Origin: CAVPTL01 sp963708725
Lineage (GTDB): Bacteria > Actinomycetota > Thermoleophilia > Gaiellales > JAICJC01
Length of the DNA: 64,000 bases
Assembly (NCBI GenBank): GCA_963708725.1
Contig: CAVPTL010000013.1
Location: forward strand, 18,945 to 82,944
Direction: 5' to 3'
In this document: piece by piece, positions 27,280 through 36,294 of the stretch
How the letters are laid out: every line of letters begins with the position of its first letter
How positions within the stretch are numbered: the first letter of the stretch is position 1
Position numbers and translations under genes: made by a program
The notes under the pieces: model-generated
Databases searched by the model: none
What the model saw: only the letters and a program-made list of their open reading frames with translations
What the model was told of the DNA's origin: nothing

Positions 27280-27660
27280 ATGGAATCCGAAACAGCGACT
27301 GTGCTGGTCGCCGATGATGAACCGCATCTCTTGCGGCTGGTGAAGTTCCGGCTCGAACGGGAGGGCTACCGCGTGCTCACCGCCGCCGACGGGGACGCCG
27401 CGTTGCAGGTGGCTCGCAACGAGCGTCCAGATCTGTGCGTGTTGGATGTGATGATGCCGAAGCGGTCGGGGTTCGACGTGCTGCGCGAGCTGCGCGCCGA
27501 CGAGCGGTTCAATACCACCAAGGTGATCATGCTGACCGCCCGCGCCCAGGATCGCGACGTGGACGCCGGGTTCTCGTTGGGTGCAGACGACTACGTCACC
27601 AAACCGTTCAGCCCCAATGAGCTGCGCGTTCGCATCAGCGCACACTTGAACCGGCGGTGA
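27280..27660 (+). CDS. Single-domain response regulator (receiver only)
   Basis: This 126-residue CheY-like protein has the acidic pair ADDEP (Asp 12-13), the phospho-acceptor in CVLDVMMPK (Asp about 56), MLTA for the switch Thr and DDYVTKPFSP for the conserved Lys. It has no output domain, so it must act through protein contacts or a phosphorelay. A GGAGG ribosome binding site lies in the last codons of the histidine kinase gene, 3 bases upstream, so the two are co-expressed. Confidence 0.93.
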   Translation: MESETATVLVADDEPHLLRLVKFRLEREGYRVLTAADGDAALQVARNERPDLCVLDVMMPKRSGFDVLRELRADERFNTTKVIMLTARAQDRDVDAGFSLGADDYVTKPFSPNELRVRISAHLNRR

Positions 27661-27682
27661 CCCGCGCGGTCGCCGCGTCCGT

Positions 27683-27688
27683 TATCGT
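27683..27688 (+). promoter_or_regulatory. -10 hexamer of the YbdK-type ligase gene
   Basis: TATCGT lies 8 bases before ATG 27697 with no Shine-Dalgarno sequence. It suggests a separate leaderless promoter for the ligase-mtnP gene run. Confidence 0.4.
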
Positions 27689-27696
27689 GGCGACAG

Positions 27697-28893
27697 ATGG
27701 GCGAGACGCCGAAGATCACCGATCCCCTGGCGGCGTTGGAGGCTGCTCGCGAGGGATTCGAGCAGGGCGAGGACTTCACCGTGGGCGTGGAGGAGGAATT
27801 TGCGATCCTCGATTCCGACACGCTGGACATGGTGTCGGGCTTCGAGCGGTTCGATGAGGCGACCCGATCGGGCCCCCTGGCAGGATCGGTCGCCGGCGAG
27901 TTGATCCGGTCCGAGGTCGAGATCCGCACGGGCCGGTGCGAGACGTTCGCCGAGGCCGCCGAGGTGATGGCTCGCCGTCGGGTCGAGCTGGTCGAGCTCG
28001 CCGGACAGCTGGGGGTGCGACTCTCTGCCGCGGGCGCCCACCCATTCGCGCGGTGGCAGGACCAGGAGGTCATCGATACCCCGCACTACCACCTGGTCGA
28101 GTCGACGCTGCGCTATGTCGCCTGGCGCAACAACACCTTCGGTATCCACGCCCACACCGGAATCCGGGGCGCCGACCGGGCGATTGCAGTCAACTCGGCG
28201 ATGCGCACGGTGCTTCCCGAGTTGCTGGCGCTGTCGGCCAGTTCGCCCTGGATCGAGGATCGCTACACACATCTGCATTCGACTCGGACACAGGTGTTCA
28301 CCCGCATGTTCCCGCGCTGTGGGATTCCCGACCACCTCGCCGACTGGGCCGAATACGAGCAGTACGTACGGTTTCTGATCGCCACCGGCTCGATCCGCGA
28401 GCACACCGAGATCTGGTGGAGCGTCCGGCCGCATCAGGCGTTTCCGACGGTCGAGACCCGGATCTGCGACGCGCAGCCGGAGTTCGGCCAGGCGGTCGGG
28501 CTGGCGGGGCTGATCGTGGCTCTGACCGCGCGGTTCGCACGCCTCTACGACGACGGCGCGCCGCTGCCCGTATACGCACCGCGCGAGTTGGAGGAAAACC
28601 TGTGGCGTGCGATCCGGTGGGGGATGGACGGCGAGCTGATCGATCTGGCCGCCGGACGCTCGATCCCGGCGCGGGCGCGGATCGATGCGCTGCTCGACGA
28701 TGTCACCGAGGTGGCCGGCGAGCTTGGGATCACGCCGTATCTCGCCCCGCTCGAGCAGCCCTCACCAGCCCAGCGCTACTGCGCCGAGCTCGATGCCGGC
28801 GCGACCACGCGCGAGTTGTGGCCGGGCGTCGTCGAACGCACCCACGCGTCGGCTGGAGAGTGGCTCGAGCAGTTCGCGCGGGAGGCGAGTTGA
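27697..28893 (+). CDS. YbdK-type carboxylate-amine ligase (glutamate-cysteine ligase family 2)
   Basis: This 398-residue member of the GCS2 superfamily has TVGVEEEFAILD (metal-binding Glu cluster) near residue 30, RSEVEIRTGRC, AGAHPFARW, FGIHAHTGI and VETRICDAQP. It is an ATP-grasp-like enzyme that joins a carboxylate to an amine. E. coli YbdK has weak gamma-glutamylcysteine ligase activity, and the actinobacterial role is not settled. It overlaps the following small gene by 4 bases (TTGA) in an operon that ends with MTA phosphorylase. Confidence 0.87.
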   Translation: MGETPKITDPLAALEAAREGFEQGEDFTVGVEEEFAILDSDTLDMVSGFERFDEATRSGPLAGSVAGELIRSEVEIRTGRCETFAEAAEVMARRRVELVELAGQLGVRLSAAGAHPFARWQDQEVIDTPHYHLVESTLRYVAWRNNTFGIHAHTGIRGADRAIAVNSAMRTVLPELLALSASSPWIEDRYTHLHSTRTQVFTRMFPRCGIPDHLADWAEYEQYVRFLIATGSIREHTEIWWSVRPHQAFPTVETRICDAQPEFGQAVGLAGLIVALTARFARLYDDGAPLPVYAPRELEENLWRAIRWGMDGELIDLAAGRSIPARARIDALLDDVTEVAGELGITPYLAPLEQPSPAQRYCAELDAGATTRELWPGVVERTHASAGEWLEQFAREAS

Positions 28894-29258
28894 GCACCCA
28901 GGAGCCTCCCCAGGGTGGTGAGATTCCCGCCGCGGCCGACGTCATCCTCTCGACGGTGCACCTGCTTCTGAGCGTTGGTTTCGCGCGCACCGGCCTTACC
29001 GGAGACGAAACTGTCGACGTCGATCTCGTCCAGACCGAGCAGTCGATCGAGGCCGTGCGGGCGTTGATGCCGGTGCTCGAGCGGCTCCTGCCGCCACAGG
29101 CCCTGATGGAGTACCGTCAGGCGCTGGCCGACCTCCAGCTGGCATACTCCCGCGGATTGGAGTCGCCCGCGGCTGGGCAGGAGCCGCCGGCGCCGCAGCC
29201 GGAGAACGTGGTCGAGCCTGAACGGCCGAAGATCTGGACACCGAGAGGGGATGTATGA
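28890..29258 (+). CDS. Hypothetical protein, DUF1844-like
   Basis: This 122-residue protein starts at TTG 28890, which overlaps the YbdK stop and is preceded by a good GGAGGCG ribosome binding site. The core is an alpha-helical region: VILSTVHLLLSVGFARTGL, then VDVDLVQTEQSIEAV and a helix ending LADLQLAYSR. This layout resembles DUF1844 proteins, small helical proteins of unknown function. The C-terminal 35 residues are Pro/Glu-rich and probably disordered. Its own stop overlaps mtnP by 4 bases, so it is firmly embedded in the operon. Confidence 0.65.
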   Translation: MSTQEPPQGGEIPAAADVILSTVHLLLSVGFARTGLTGDETVDVDLVQTEQSIEAVRALMPVLERLLPPQALMEYRQALADLQLAYSRGLESPAAGQEPPAPQPENVVEPERPKIWTPRGDV

Positions 29259-30052
29259 GCGTCGCGGAGATCGGCGTGTTTGGAGGGTCGGGGTTCTACT
29301 CGTTTCTTTCCGACGCCGAGGAGATCACGGTGGACACGCCCTATGGCGCGACCTCAGACCGGTTTGTGGTCGGCGATATCGGCGGCAAGCGAGTGGCTTT
29401 CCTGCCCCGTCACGGCCGGCATCACCAGCTGCCACCGCATGCGATCCCGTATCGCGCCAACCTGTGGGCCATGAAGGAGCTGGGGGTGCGGCGCCTGATT
29501 GGCCCGTGCGCGTCGGGCAGCCTCACCAAGGATCTCCCGCCGGGCACGTTCGTGGTCTGCGATCAGTTCATCGACCGCACCAGCGGCCGCGCCGACACGT
29601 TCTATGACGGCCCGGTCACGACTCACGTCTCGTCCGCGGATCCGTATTGCCCCGACCTGCGCCAGACACTGCTGGAGACCGGTCGCGAGCAGGGGCTCGA
29701 CATTCGCGACGGCGGCACCGTGGTCGTGATCCAGGGACCGCGGTTTTCGACCCGCGCGGAGTCGAAGTGGTTCTCGGCGATGGGCTGGGGCGTGATCAAC
29801 ATGACCGCATACCCCGAGGGCTGGCTCGCCCGCGAGCTCGAGATGTGTTATGCCAACGTCTCGCTGATCACCGACTATGACGTGGGGCTCTCGGACGACC
29901 CGGACGTCGATCCGGTCAGTCACGAAGGGGTGGTGAAGGTCTTCACCGAGAACAACGAGCGGCTGCGAAAGCTGCTGTTCGAGGCAATTCCGAAGATCGG
30001 CGCCCAGCCCCAGGATATTTGTGCGACGGCGCTCTCAGGAGCGCGGTTCTAA
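29255..30052 (+). CDS. mtnP: S-methyl-5'-thioadenosine phosphorylase
   Basis: MTA phosphorylase splits methylthioadenosine, the by-product of polyamine synthesis and other SAM reactions, to adenine and methylthioribose-1-phosphate. The 265-residue protein has GVFGGSGFYSFL, the phosphate-site segment LPRHGRHHQLPPHAIPYRAN, VVIQGPRFSTRAES, INMTAYPEGWLARELEMCYA and ITDYDVGL, all typical of MtnP. Some family members prefer inosine or guanosine, so specificity is probable rather than proven. GAGAGGGG precedes the ATG. Confidence 0.92.
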   Translation: MSVAEIGVFGGSGFYSFLSDAEEITVDTPYGATSDRFVVGDIGGKRVAFLPRHGRHHQLPPHAIPYRANLWAMKELGVRRLIGPCASGSLTKDLPPGTFVVCDQFIDRTSGRADTFYDGPVTTHVSSADPYCPDLRQTLLETGREQGLDIRDGGTVVVIQGPRFSTRAESKWFSAMGWGVINMTAYPEGWLARELEMCYANVSLITDYDVGLSDDPDVDPVSHEGVVKVFTENNERLRKLLFEAIPKIGAQPQDICATALSGARF

Positions 30053-30119
30053 ACCCACGCCGGCCGGTGGCGTGGTTACAATCCGCCGGTTGTTTCCGAC
30101 CTGTTAAGGAGTTCATGCT

Positions 30120-32171
30120 GTGAGTTTCCTGGCCAGTCACGCGGTTGCGATCTCGTTGATTTGCGGTGTCGCTGCCGTTATTTACGGTCTGTTGCTGACG
30201 CGATGGGTGCTGAAGCAGCCCGACGGCAACGACCGCATGCGGGAGATCGCAGCAGCGATCCAAGAGGGCGCCGCCGCTTACCTGAAGCGGCAGTACACGA
30301 CCATCGCGGTGGTCGCGGTGGTCGTGACGATCGTGATCGCCGTGGCCGGCCAATGGTCGGGCGACCTCGGGATCAAGGTGGCCATCGGCTTTGTGATCGG
30401 CGCCGTGCTCTCGGCGATCACCGGCTTTATCGGCATGAACGTGGCGGTGCGATCCAACGTCCGCACCGCGGAGGCCGGACGCAGGGGCATGGCCCCGGCG
30501 TTGTCGGTGGCGTTCAAGGGCGGCACCGTGACCGGCATCCTGGTTGTGGGCCTCGGCCTGCTGGGTGTGGCCGGGTACTACGGCGCTCTCAAGGTCAACG
30601 GCAGCTCCGATCTCGACGCCACCAAGGCGCTTGTGGGACTGGCCTTCGGCGGTTCGCTGATCTCCGTATTCGCGCGGCTGGGGGGCGGCATCTTCACCAA
30701 GGGCGCCGACGTCGGCGCTGACCTTGTCGGCAAGATTGAGGCCGGCATTCCCGAGGACGATCCGCGTAACCCCGCCGTGATCGCCGACAACGTCGGCGAC
30801 AACGTGGGCGATGACGCCGGCATGGCGGCCGACCTGTTCGAGACCTACGCCGTCACCATCGTGGCGTCGATGTTCCTGGGCGCCCAGCTCACCGGCGATG
30901 TCCACAACGCCGTGGTGTTGCCGCTCCTGATCGGCGCCCTGGCAATCCCCGCGTCGATCGTCGGCACGCTGCTCGTGCGCCTGCCCAAGAGCGGAAGCAT
31001 CATGACCGCCCTCTACACCGGCGTGCTTGTCTCGGCACTCCTGTCGGCCGTGCTCTTCATTCCGGTTGTGCATTCGGTCTCGAGCGGACTGCCCGAGGAC
31101 GGCACCAAGATCTATCTGTGCGCGCTTACCGGGCTGGTCATCACCGCGCTTTTGGTGGGAATTACCGAGTACTACACCGGCACGAGGTTCGGGCCGGTCA
31201 AGCGCATCTCTCAGCAGTCGACGACTGGACATGCCACCAACATCATCGCCGGCCTGGCCGTCGGTATGCAGGCCACCGCGCTGCCGGTGATCGTGCTGGT
31301 CGTCGGCACGTTGACCGCCGACAAGCTCGCCGGCGTGTACGGGATCGCGACGGCGGTCACGGCGATGCTTTCGATGGCGGGGATGGTGGTGGCGCTCGAC
31401 GCCTTCGGTCCGATTACCGATAACGCTGGTGGCATCGCCGAGATGGCCGATTTGCCACACGAGGTTCGCGACAACGTGACCGATCCGCTGGACGCGGTCG
31501 GAAACACCACCAAGGCAGTCACCAAGGGCTATGCGATCGGCTCGGCCGGTCTGGCCGCGCTGGTGCTGTTCCAGTCCTTCAGCGACGAGCTGGCGACCAA
31601 GGTCGGCCATCCCGTCGTTTTCCAGATCAATGACCCGTGGGTGCTGTCCGGCCTGCTGATCGGCGGACTGATGCCGTTCCTGTTCGCGTCGCTTGCGATG
31701 GACGCGGTCGGTCGTGCAGGTGCCGCCGTGGTCGAGGAGGTGCGCCGCCAGTTCCGCGAGATCCCGGGGATCATGGAGGGCACAGCCAAGCCCGACTACG
31801 CCCGCTGCGTCGACCTGGTGACGCGCTCGGCCATCCGCGAGATGCAGTTGCCTGCACTGATCCCGGTGGCCGTACCGATCGTGGTTGGCCTGATCTCCTA
31901 CAAGATGCTCGGTGGTCTGCTCGTGGGAACGATCGTGACCGGCCTGTTCCTGGCGATCTCGATGACCTCCGGCGGAGGCGCCTGGGACAACGCCAAGAAG
32001 ATGATCGAAGACGGCGCCCACGGCGGCAAGGGCTCGCCTGCCCACGCGGCCTCGATCACGGGCGACACGGTTGGTGACCCCTACAAGGACACCGCCGGCC
32101 CGGCGATCAACCCCATGATCAAGATCACCAACATCGTGGCGATTCTGATCATTCCTCTGCTCACTCGATAA
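30120..32171 (+). CDS. hppA: Membrane-bound proton-pumping pyrophosphatase (K+-independent type)
   Basis: HppA couples hydrolysis of pyrophosphate to ion pumping across the membrane. The 683-residue protein has about 16 helices. The substrate-binding segments are GADVGADLVGKIEAGIPEDD and, after the PRNPAVI spacer, ADNVGDNVGDDAGMAADLFE. A second acidic site reads DNAGGIAEMADLP, and a third is near DTVGDPYKDTAGPAINPMIK. The motif GNTTKAVTKG (nt 31500-31530) has Lys where K+-dependent enzymes have Ala, so it should be K+-independent and H+-pumping. GTG 30120 with AAGGAG about 9 bases upstream is the start; the ATG at 30116 hits a stop at once. Confidence 0.95.
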   Translation: MSFLASHAVAISLICGVAAVIYGLLLTRWVLKQPDGNDRMREIAAAIQEGAAAYLKRQYTTIAVVAVVVTIVIAVAGQWSGDLGIKVAIGFVIGAVLSAITGFIGMNVAVRSNVRTAEAGRRGMAPALSVAFKGGTVTGILVVGLGLLGVAGYYGALKVNGSSDLDATKALVGLAFGGSLISVFARLGGGIFTKGADVGADLVGKIEAGIPEDDPRNPAVIADNVGDNVGDDAGMAADLFETYAVTIVASMFLGAQLTGDVHNAVVLPLLIGALAIPASIVGTLLVRLPKSGSIMTALYTGVLVSALLSAVLFIPVVHSVSSGLPEDGTKIYLCALTGLVITALLVGITEYYTGTRFGPVKRISQQSTTGHATNIIAGLAVGMQATALPVIVLVVGTLTADKLAGVYGIATAVTAMLSMAGMVVALDAFGPITDNAGGIAEMADLPHEVRDNVTDPLDAVGNTTKAVTKGYAIGSAGLAALVLFQSFSDELATKVGHPVVFQINDPWVLSGLLIGGLMPFLFASLAMDAVGRAGAAVVEEVRRQFREIPGIMEGTAKPDYARCVDLVTRSAIREMQLPALIPVAVPIVVGLISYKMLGGLLVGTIVTGLFLAISMTSGGGAWDNAKKMIEDGAHGGKGSPAHAASITGDTVGDPYKDTAGPAINPMIKITNIVAILIIPLLTR

Positions 32172-32189
32172 TTCAGACCGAGCACGCGG

Positions 32190-32195
32190 TATAAC
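32190..32195 (+). promoter_or_regulatory. -10 hexamer of the first permease-UspA gene
   Basis: TATAAC lies 8 bases before ATG 32204. There is no Shine-Dalgarno sequence, so a leaderless transcript is likely. Confidence 0.4.
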
Positions 32196-32203
32196 AGGCA
32201 GCT

Positions 32204-34147
32204 ATGCCGGTAAAGCGTCGCCAAGCCGGGGGACTTCACCGCGTGCTCGGTACGGCGGCGCTGTTCTCCACCGCGTACGGAAACGTCGGCTCGTCGATCT
32301 ATTACGCGCTCGGCCTGGTGACGGTGTACGCGCTGGGGATGACGCCGATCGCGTTCTTCATCTCGGGCTTGATTTTCTTCTTCACCGCGGTGACGTACGC
32401 CGAGGCCACCGCGCGCTTCCCCGAGGCCGGCGGCTCGGCGTCGTTTACCCGGCACGCGTTCAACGAGCTGGTGAGCTTCTTCGCCGGCTGGGCGCAGATG
32501 CTCAACTACACGGTGACGATCGCGATCTCGGCGATCTTCGTGCCGCACTACCTCGCCAAGTTCTGGCCCGGCGGTCATCTGATCGGCCACCCCAACGACA
32601 TCTACGGCGGCGCGTTGGTGGTGCTGTTCCTGGTGGTGCTGAACATCGTCGGCGTGAAGGAAGCCGCAGGCCTCAACATCTTTCTCGCGCTCGCCGACCT
32701 CGCCACCCAGGGGCTGCTGGTGGTCATCGGCCTGGCGGTCGTGTTCTCTCCACACACCCTGATCAACAACGTGCAGCTCGGCACCGTTCCGACGTGGAGC
32801 AACTTCATCGTCGCGATTCCCGTGGCGATGGTCGCCTACACCGGTATCGAGACGGTCTCGAACATGTCGGAGGAGGCGATCGATCCGGCCCGGCACGTCC
32901 CCCGGGCGATCATGTACGTGGTGATCGCGGTGTTTGCGATCTACGCCTTCCTGCCCTCGGTGGCGCTGTCAGCGCTGCCGGTCAAGCCTGCGACCCCGGC
33001 GATGGTCGCCGACTCCCACAATCCGACGCTGGCGTGCGCGAAGCAGGTGAAGCTGGGCGAACCGACCTCCGAGCTTGCCTGTAGGTACGCCGGCGACCCC
33101 GTCGCCGGCCTGGTGGACAACCTCAACCTGCCCAAGATCATCCAGCAGGGCCTCGGCTACTACGTCGGGTTGTTAGCGGCGACCATCCTCATCATCGCCA
33201 CCAACGCCGGCATCATCGGGGTGTCGAGACTCACCTATTCGATGGGACTGCATCGCCAGCTGCCCCCGATCATCAGCAAGGTGCATCCCAAGTACAGCAC
33301 CCCGTACGTGGCGATCATCTTCTTCAGCGTGATCGCGGTGCTGCTGATGATCCCCAGGGGGTCGACCCAGTTTCTCGGCAACCTGTACGCCTTCGGAGCG
33401 ATGCTGTCGTTCACGCTCGCCCACGCGGCGGTGATCCAGATGAGACGCACGATGTCTGACGACATGCCGTGGCGAGGACCACTCTCCTACCACGTCGGGA
33501 GCTATGACCTGCCGCTGTTTGCGGTGCTCGGCCTGATCGGTTGTCTGGCGTCGTGGCTGGTCACGATCGTTTTGCACTTCGTGGACGGCGTCGCCCCGGT
33601 CGGCGGAATCTGGTTGATCATCGGCCTGATCGTGTACGTCGCATACCGGCGCTCGCAGCACCTGCCGCTGACCGAGACGGTGCTGATGCCGGCCGCGACC
33701 TACGGCCCTGCGCTCGAGGTGGAATACCGCTCGATCCTGATGCCGCTCACCGCTCACCGGGTCAGCGACGAGATGACCGCGACGGCGCTTCGGCTGGCGG
33801 CCGAGTCGGGCGCGACGCTGGTTGCGCTCTACCCGATCGAGGTTCCACTCGATCGGCCACTGTCCGACGCGATGACCGATGAGGTTGCCCGGGCGGAGAA
33901 GGAGCTGCGCGAGACGGCCGCGCTCGGCGACGAGTACGGGGTCACTGTGATCACACGGCTCGTGCGGACGCGAAACGTCGGTGAGGCGATTGTGGGTGAG
34001 GCGGAGCGGCGCCGCTCCGAGATCATCGTGATGGGCGCGGCCGATCGTAAGCGCGCGGGCGAGCGGATGTTCGGGCGGGTGATCGACTACGTTCTGCGAA
34101 ACGCCGACTGCCGGGTGATGGTCGGGACCGTCGGCGCGTCGATCTGA
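32204..34147 (+). CDS. APC-superfamily permease fused to a UspA domain (first copy)
   Basis: The N-terminal 490 residues of this 647-residue protein form about 12 transmembrane helices of the amino acid-polyamine-organocation fold. Markers are YGNVGSSIYYALGLVTVYAL (helix 1), FPEAGGSASFTRHAFNEL (helix 2-3 loop) and VAMVAYTGIETVSNMSEEAI (helix 6 region). From about residue 505 a universal-stress-protein domain follows (YRSILMPLTAHRVSDEM), ending IIVMGAADRKRAGERMFGRV with a partly conserved G-2X-G-9X-G nucleotide loop. The substrate is unknown. An APC transporter with a USP-like C-terminal domain is also the architecture of the KimA potassium importers, and TrkA-type regulators lie downstream, so K+ is as credible as amino acids. 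An outer loop near residues 260-310 contains two Cys. Confidence 0.82.
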   Translation: MPVKRRQAGGLHRVLGTAALFSTAYGNVGSSIYYALGLVTVYALGMTPIAFFISGLIFFFTAVTYAEATARFPEAGGSASFTRHAFNELVSFFAGWAQMLNYTVTIAISAIFVPHYLAKFWPGGHLIGHPNDIYGGALVVLFLVVLNIVGVKEAAGLNIFLALADLATQGLLVVIGLAVVFSPHTLINNVQLGTVPTWSNFIVAIPVAMVAYTGIETVSNMSEEAIDPARHVPRAIMYVVIAVFAIYAFLPSVALSALPVKPATPAMVADSHNPTLACAKQVKLGEPTSELACRYAGDPVAGLVDNLNLPKIIQQGLGYYVGLLAATILIIATNAGIIGVSRLTYSMGLHRQLPPIISKVHPKYSTPYVAIIFFSVIAVLLMIPRGSTQFLGNLYAFGAMLSFTLAHAAVIQMRRTMSDDMPWRGPLSYHVGSYDLPLFAVLGLIGCLASWLVTIVLHFVDGVAPVGGIWLIIGLIVYVAYRRSQHLPLTETVLMPAATYGPALEVEYRSILMPLTAHRVSDEMTATALRLAAESGATLVALYPIEVPLDRPLSDAMTDEVARAEKELRETAALGDEYGVTVITRLVRTRNVGEAIVGEAERRRSEIIVMGAADRKRAGERMFGRVIDYVLRNADCRVMVGTVGASI

Positions 34148-34326
34148 TGCTTCGGGCCAATCGGGCGATCGCGGTGATCTTCGTGGTCATCGGGACGGTG
34201 ATCCTGGTCGAGACCACGGTGCTGACGGTGCGAGATGGGGGAGGGCTCTCGGTCGGATTTCTGCTGGCGGCCGTGTTTCTCGTGCTTGGCGTTCTGCGAT
34301 GGCGGGCCATGCGCCCGCCGCAGTAA
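34147..34326 (+). CDS. Small two-helix membrane protein (59 aa) between the permeases
   Basis: The ATG at 34147 shares its first base with the stop of the preceding permease (TGATG), a classic coupled start. The product starts MLRANRAIAVIFVVIGTVIL, continues through a polar hairpin (TVRDGGGLS), has a second hydrophobic helix (GFLLAAVFLVLGVL) and ends RWRAMRPPQ at TAA 34324-34326. Two helices with positive ends suggest both termini are cytoplasmic. It could be a small accessory subunit of one of the flanking transporters. That is inferred from position only. Confidence 0.7.
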   Translation: MLRANRAIAVIFVVIGTVILVETTVLTVRDGGGLSVGFLLAAVFLVLGVLRWRAMRPPQ

Positions 34327-34329
34327 GCT
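34324..34329 (+). promoter_or_regulatory. -10 hexamer of the second permease-UspA gene
   Basis: TAAGCT overlaps the stop codon of the small membrane protein gene and lies 9 bases before ATG 34339. It would allow separate leaderless expression of the second permease. Confidence 0.35.
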
Positions 34330-34338
34330 CTCACCCGC

Positions 34339-36294
34339 ATGGCGCGAAAGATTCCTGTTCTCGGCCGCATGCTCGGCGCCCCGGCACTGTTTGCCATCGC
34401 CTACGGCGAGATCGGAAGCTCGCTGTATTTCGCGCTTGGCCTGACCTCGGTATATGCGCTGTCGGCCACGCCGTTCGTGTTCCTCGCTGCGGGCCTCCTG
34501 TTCGCGCTCGCCGCCGCGGCCTACGCCGAAGGCGGAGCCACCATCGCCGAGCCCGGCGGCGCCGCGAGCTTTGCCCGGCGGGCGTTCAACGATCTGGTCG
34601 GCTTCATCGCAGGGTGGGCCGCCGCCCTCGACTACGTGATCGCGATCGCGCTCTCAGCCCTGTTCGTGCCGCGATATCTGACCGGAGCGTTCGGTCATCC
34701 CAACGCGCTCTCGGATCGCCAGGCGGCGCTTGCAGCCGTCGGAGTTCTGGCTGCGATCACCGCGCTTCGGATGGTTCGGCGCACGAATGCCTACATGGCC
34801 GGCATCCTGCTTGCGATCCTCGATCTGCTGGTGCAGGTGAGCCTGGCGGTGCTCGGCATCGTGCTGTTGTTCAACTACCACCGGCTGACCAACAACATCA
34901 ACCTCGGGGTCGAGCCGACCTGGAACTCGCTGGCGTTCTCGCTGCCGGTCGCGATGGTTGCCTACACCGGCCTGGAGAAGGTGTCGTCACTCACCGGCCT
35001 GGCCAAGGACCCCGGGCGCACCGTTCCGGCCAGCATCCGGACATCGGCGATCACCGTGGTGATCATCTATGCGGCCGTGGCCACCGCCGCGGTGTCGGCC
35101 TTCCCGTCACACCGCGACCCACACGCCCCCGCCGGGTATTCGAGCGCGCTTTCGACCACGTGGGTGAACGCACCGCTGCTTGGACTCGTGCACGCGATCG
35201 GGCGCCACACCCCGTGGTGGTTCGAGGATCTGTTACGGATCGGGGTGGGGCTGACCGCGGTTGCCATCCTGCTGCTTGCGATCACCACCAGCGTCTCGGG
35301 CTTTGCCCGCATGGCAGAGTCGATGGGACGGCACGTGCAGGTGCCTTCGGTGTTCGCCCGCCGCAGCCGCCGGGTACTGGCGGCGCCGGCTGCCATCGCC
35401 GCGATCGGATTCCTGTCGGCCGGGTTCATCGTGGTGGCGTCGTTCTTCCAGGGCGAGGAAACCCTGACGCTGGCGTCGCTCTACAGCTTCGGCATTCTGC
35501 TGGCGTTCACGATCACCCAGGCGTCGATCATCTGGTTGCGGATCACCGAGCCCGACATGCCCCGCGCGTTCATGATGCACGGCAACGTGCGGGTGCGGGG
35601 GCGCCTGATCCCGCTGACGTCGGTCGCCGGCGCGATTCTCTCGTTTGCCGCGTGGGTGCTGGCGCTGGGCACCCACCCGGGCGCTCGGATCGTCGGTCCG
35701 CTCTGGATGATCGCGGGGCTTTTGATGTACACGGGAGTACGGATCCGAGCAGGTCTGCCGCTGCTCGACACGGTCGATCTGGCGGCCCCGCCGCCGGCGT
35801 CGGTGACCGAGTTGCAACAGGGGGCCGTGGTCGTGCCGCTCGAACGGCTCGACCTGATCGGTGAGGAGATGATGGCGACGGCCTGCCGGCTTGCTCTCGA
35901 TGCGGGGTCGGTGGTGGTGGGGGTGAGCGCGATCGTGGTCCCGGTCAGGGATCCGCTGGACGCCCCGCGTCCCGACCGCGAACGCGAGGTCGCCGAGGTG
36001 CAGGCGGCCGCCGAGTCACTGGCCGCCGAGTACAAGGTCACCTACATCGGCGTGACCGGCCGCACCCGAAGCCCTGGGCGCATGATCGTGGATGCGGCGA
36101 TCGAGCACGAGGCGTCGGTGATCGTGGTGGGTGCACCCTCCAAACCGCGCCGCGGGCGAACCATGCAAGAGGAGTTCTTCGGGCGAACGGTGGACTTCAT
36201 CCTCCGGAAAGCGCCGTGCCGTGTGATCGTCACGCACTTCCCGGGATCCGCGCTCGACCTCCCCGAGGACGCGGTCGCTACCGCTCCAGGATAG
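34339..36294 (+). CDS. APC-superfamily permease fused to a UspA domain (second copy)
   Basis: This 651-residue paralogue of the first permease has helix 1 YGEIGSSLYFALGLTSVYAL, IAEPGGAASFARRAFNDLVG, and VAMVAYTGLEKVSSLTGLAK in the helix 6 region, where the usual acidic residue pair is changed (EK for ET). The UspA-type domain runs from about residue 500 (GAVVVPLERLDLIGEEMMAT) and ends VIVVGAPSKPRRGRTMQEEF. The two copies are diverged tandem duplicates rather than recent repeats. Its 3' end overlaps the convergent hom gene by 17 bases. Substrate unknown; see the first copy for the K+ versus amino acid question. Confidence 0.82.
   Translation: MARKIPVLGRMLGAPALFAIAYGEIGSSLYFALGLTSVYALSATPFVFLAAGLLFALAAAAYAEGGATIAEPGGAASFARRAFNDLVGFIAGWAAALDYVIAIALSALFVPRYLTGAFGHPNALSDRQAALAAVGVLAAITALRMVRRTNAYMAGILLAILDLLVQVSLAVLGIVLLFNYHRLTNNINLGVEPTWNSLAFSLPVAMVAYTGLEKVSSLTGLAKDPGRTVPASIRTSAITVVIIYAAVATAAVSAFPSHRDPHAPAGYSSALSTTWVNAPLLGLVHAIGRHTPWWFEDLLRIGVGLTAVAILLLAITTSVSGFARMAESMGRHVQVPSVFARRSRRVLAAPAAIAAIGFLSAGFIVVASFFQGEETLTLASLYSFGILLAFTITQASIIWLRITEPDMPRAFMMHGNVRVRGRLIPLTSVAGAILSFAAWVLALGTHPGARIVGPLWMIAGLLMYTGVRIRAGLPLLDTVDLAAPPPASVTELQQGAVVVPLERLDLIGEEMMATACRLALDAGSVVVGVSAIVVPVRDPLDAPRPDREREVAEVQAAAESLAAEYKVTYIGVTGRTRSPGRMIVDAAIEHEASVIVVGAPSKPRRGRTMQEEFFGRTVDFILRKAPCRVIVTHFPGSALDLPEDAVATAPG

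Noticed and set aside
30054..30077. Hairpin CCACGCC-GGCCGGT-GGCGTGG between mtnP and hppA as a riboswitch or terminator
   Set aside because: It is a 7-bp stem without a T-run or conserved blocks. Such hairpins are frequent by chance at this GC content.
29943..32045. A 700-codon open frame on the minus strand opposite hppA
   Set aside because: Its product is dominated by Gly, His, Asp and Arg with no family motif, and it mirrors the codon bias of hppA. Long antisense frames are expected in high-GC genes.
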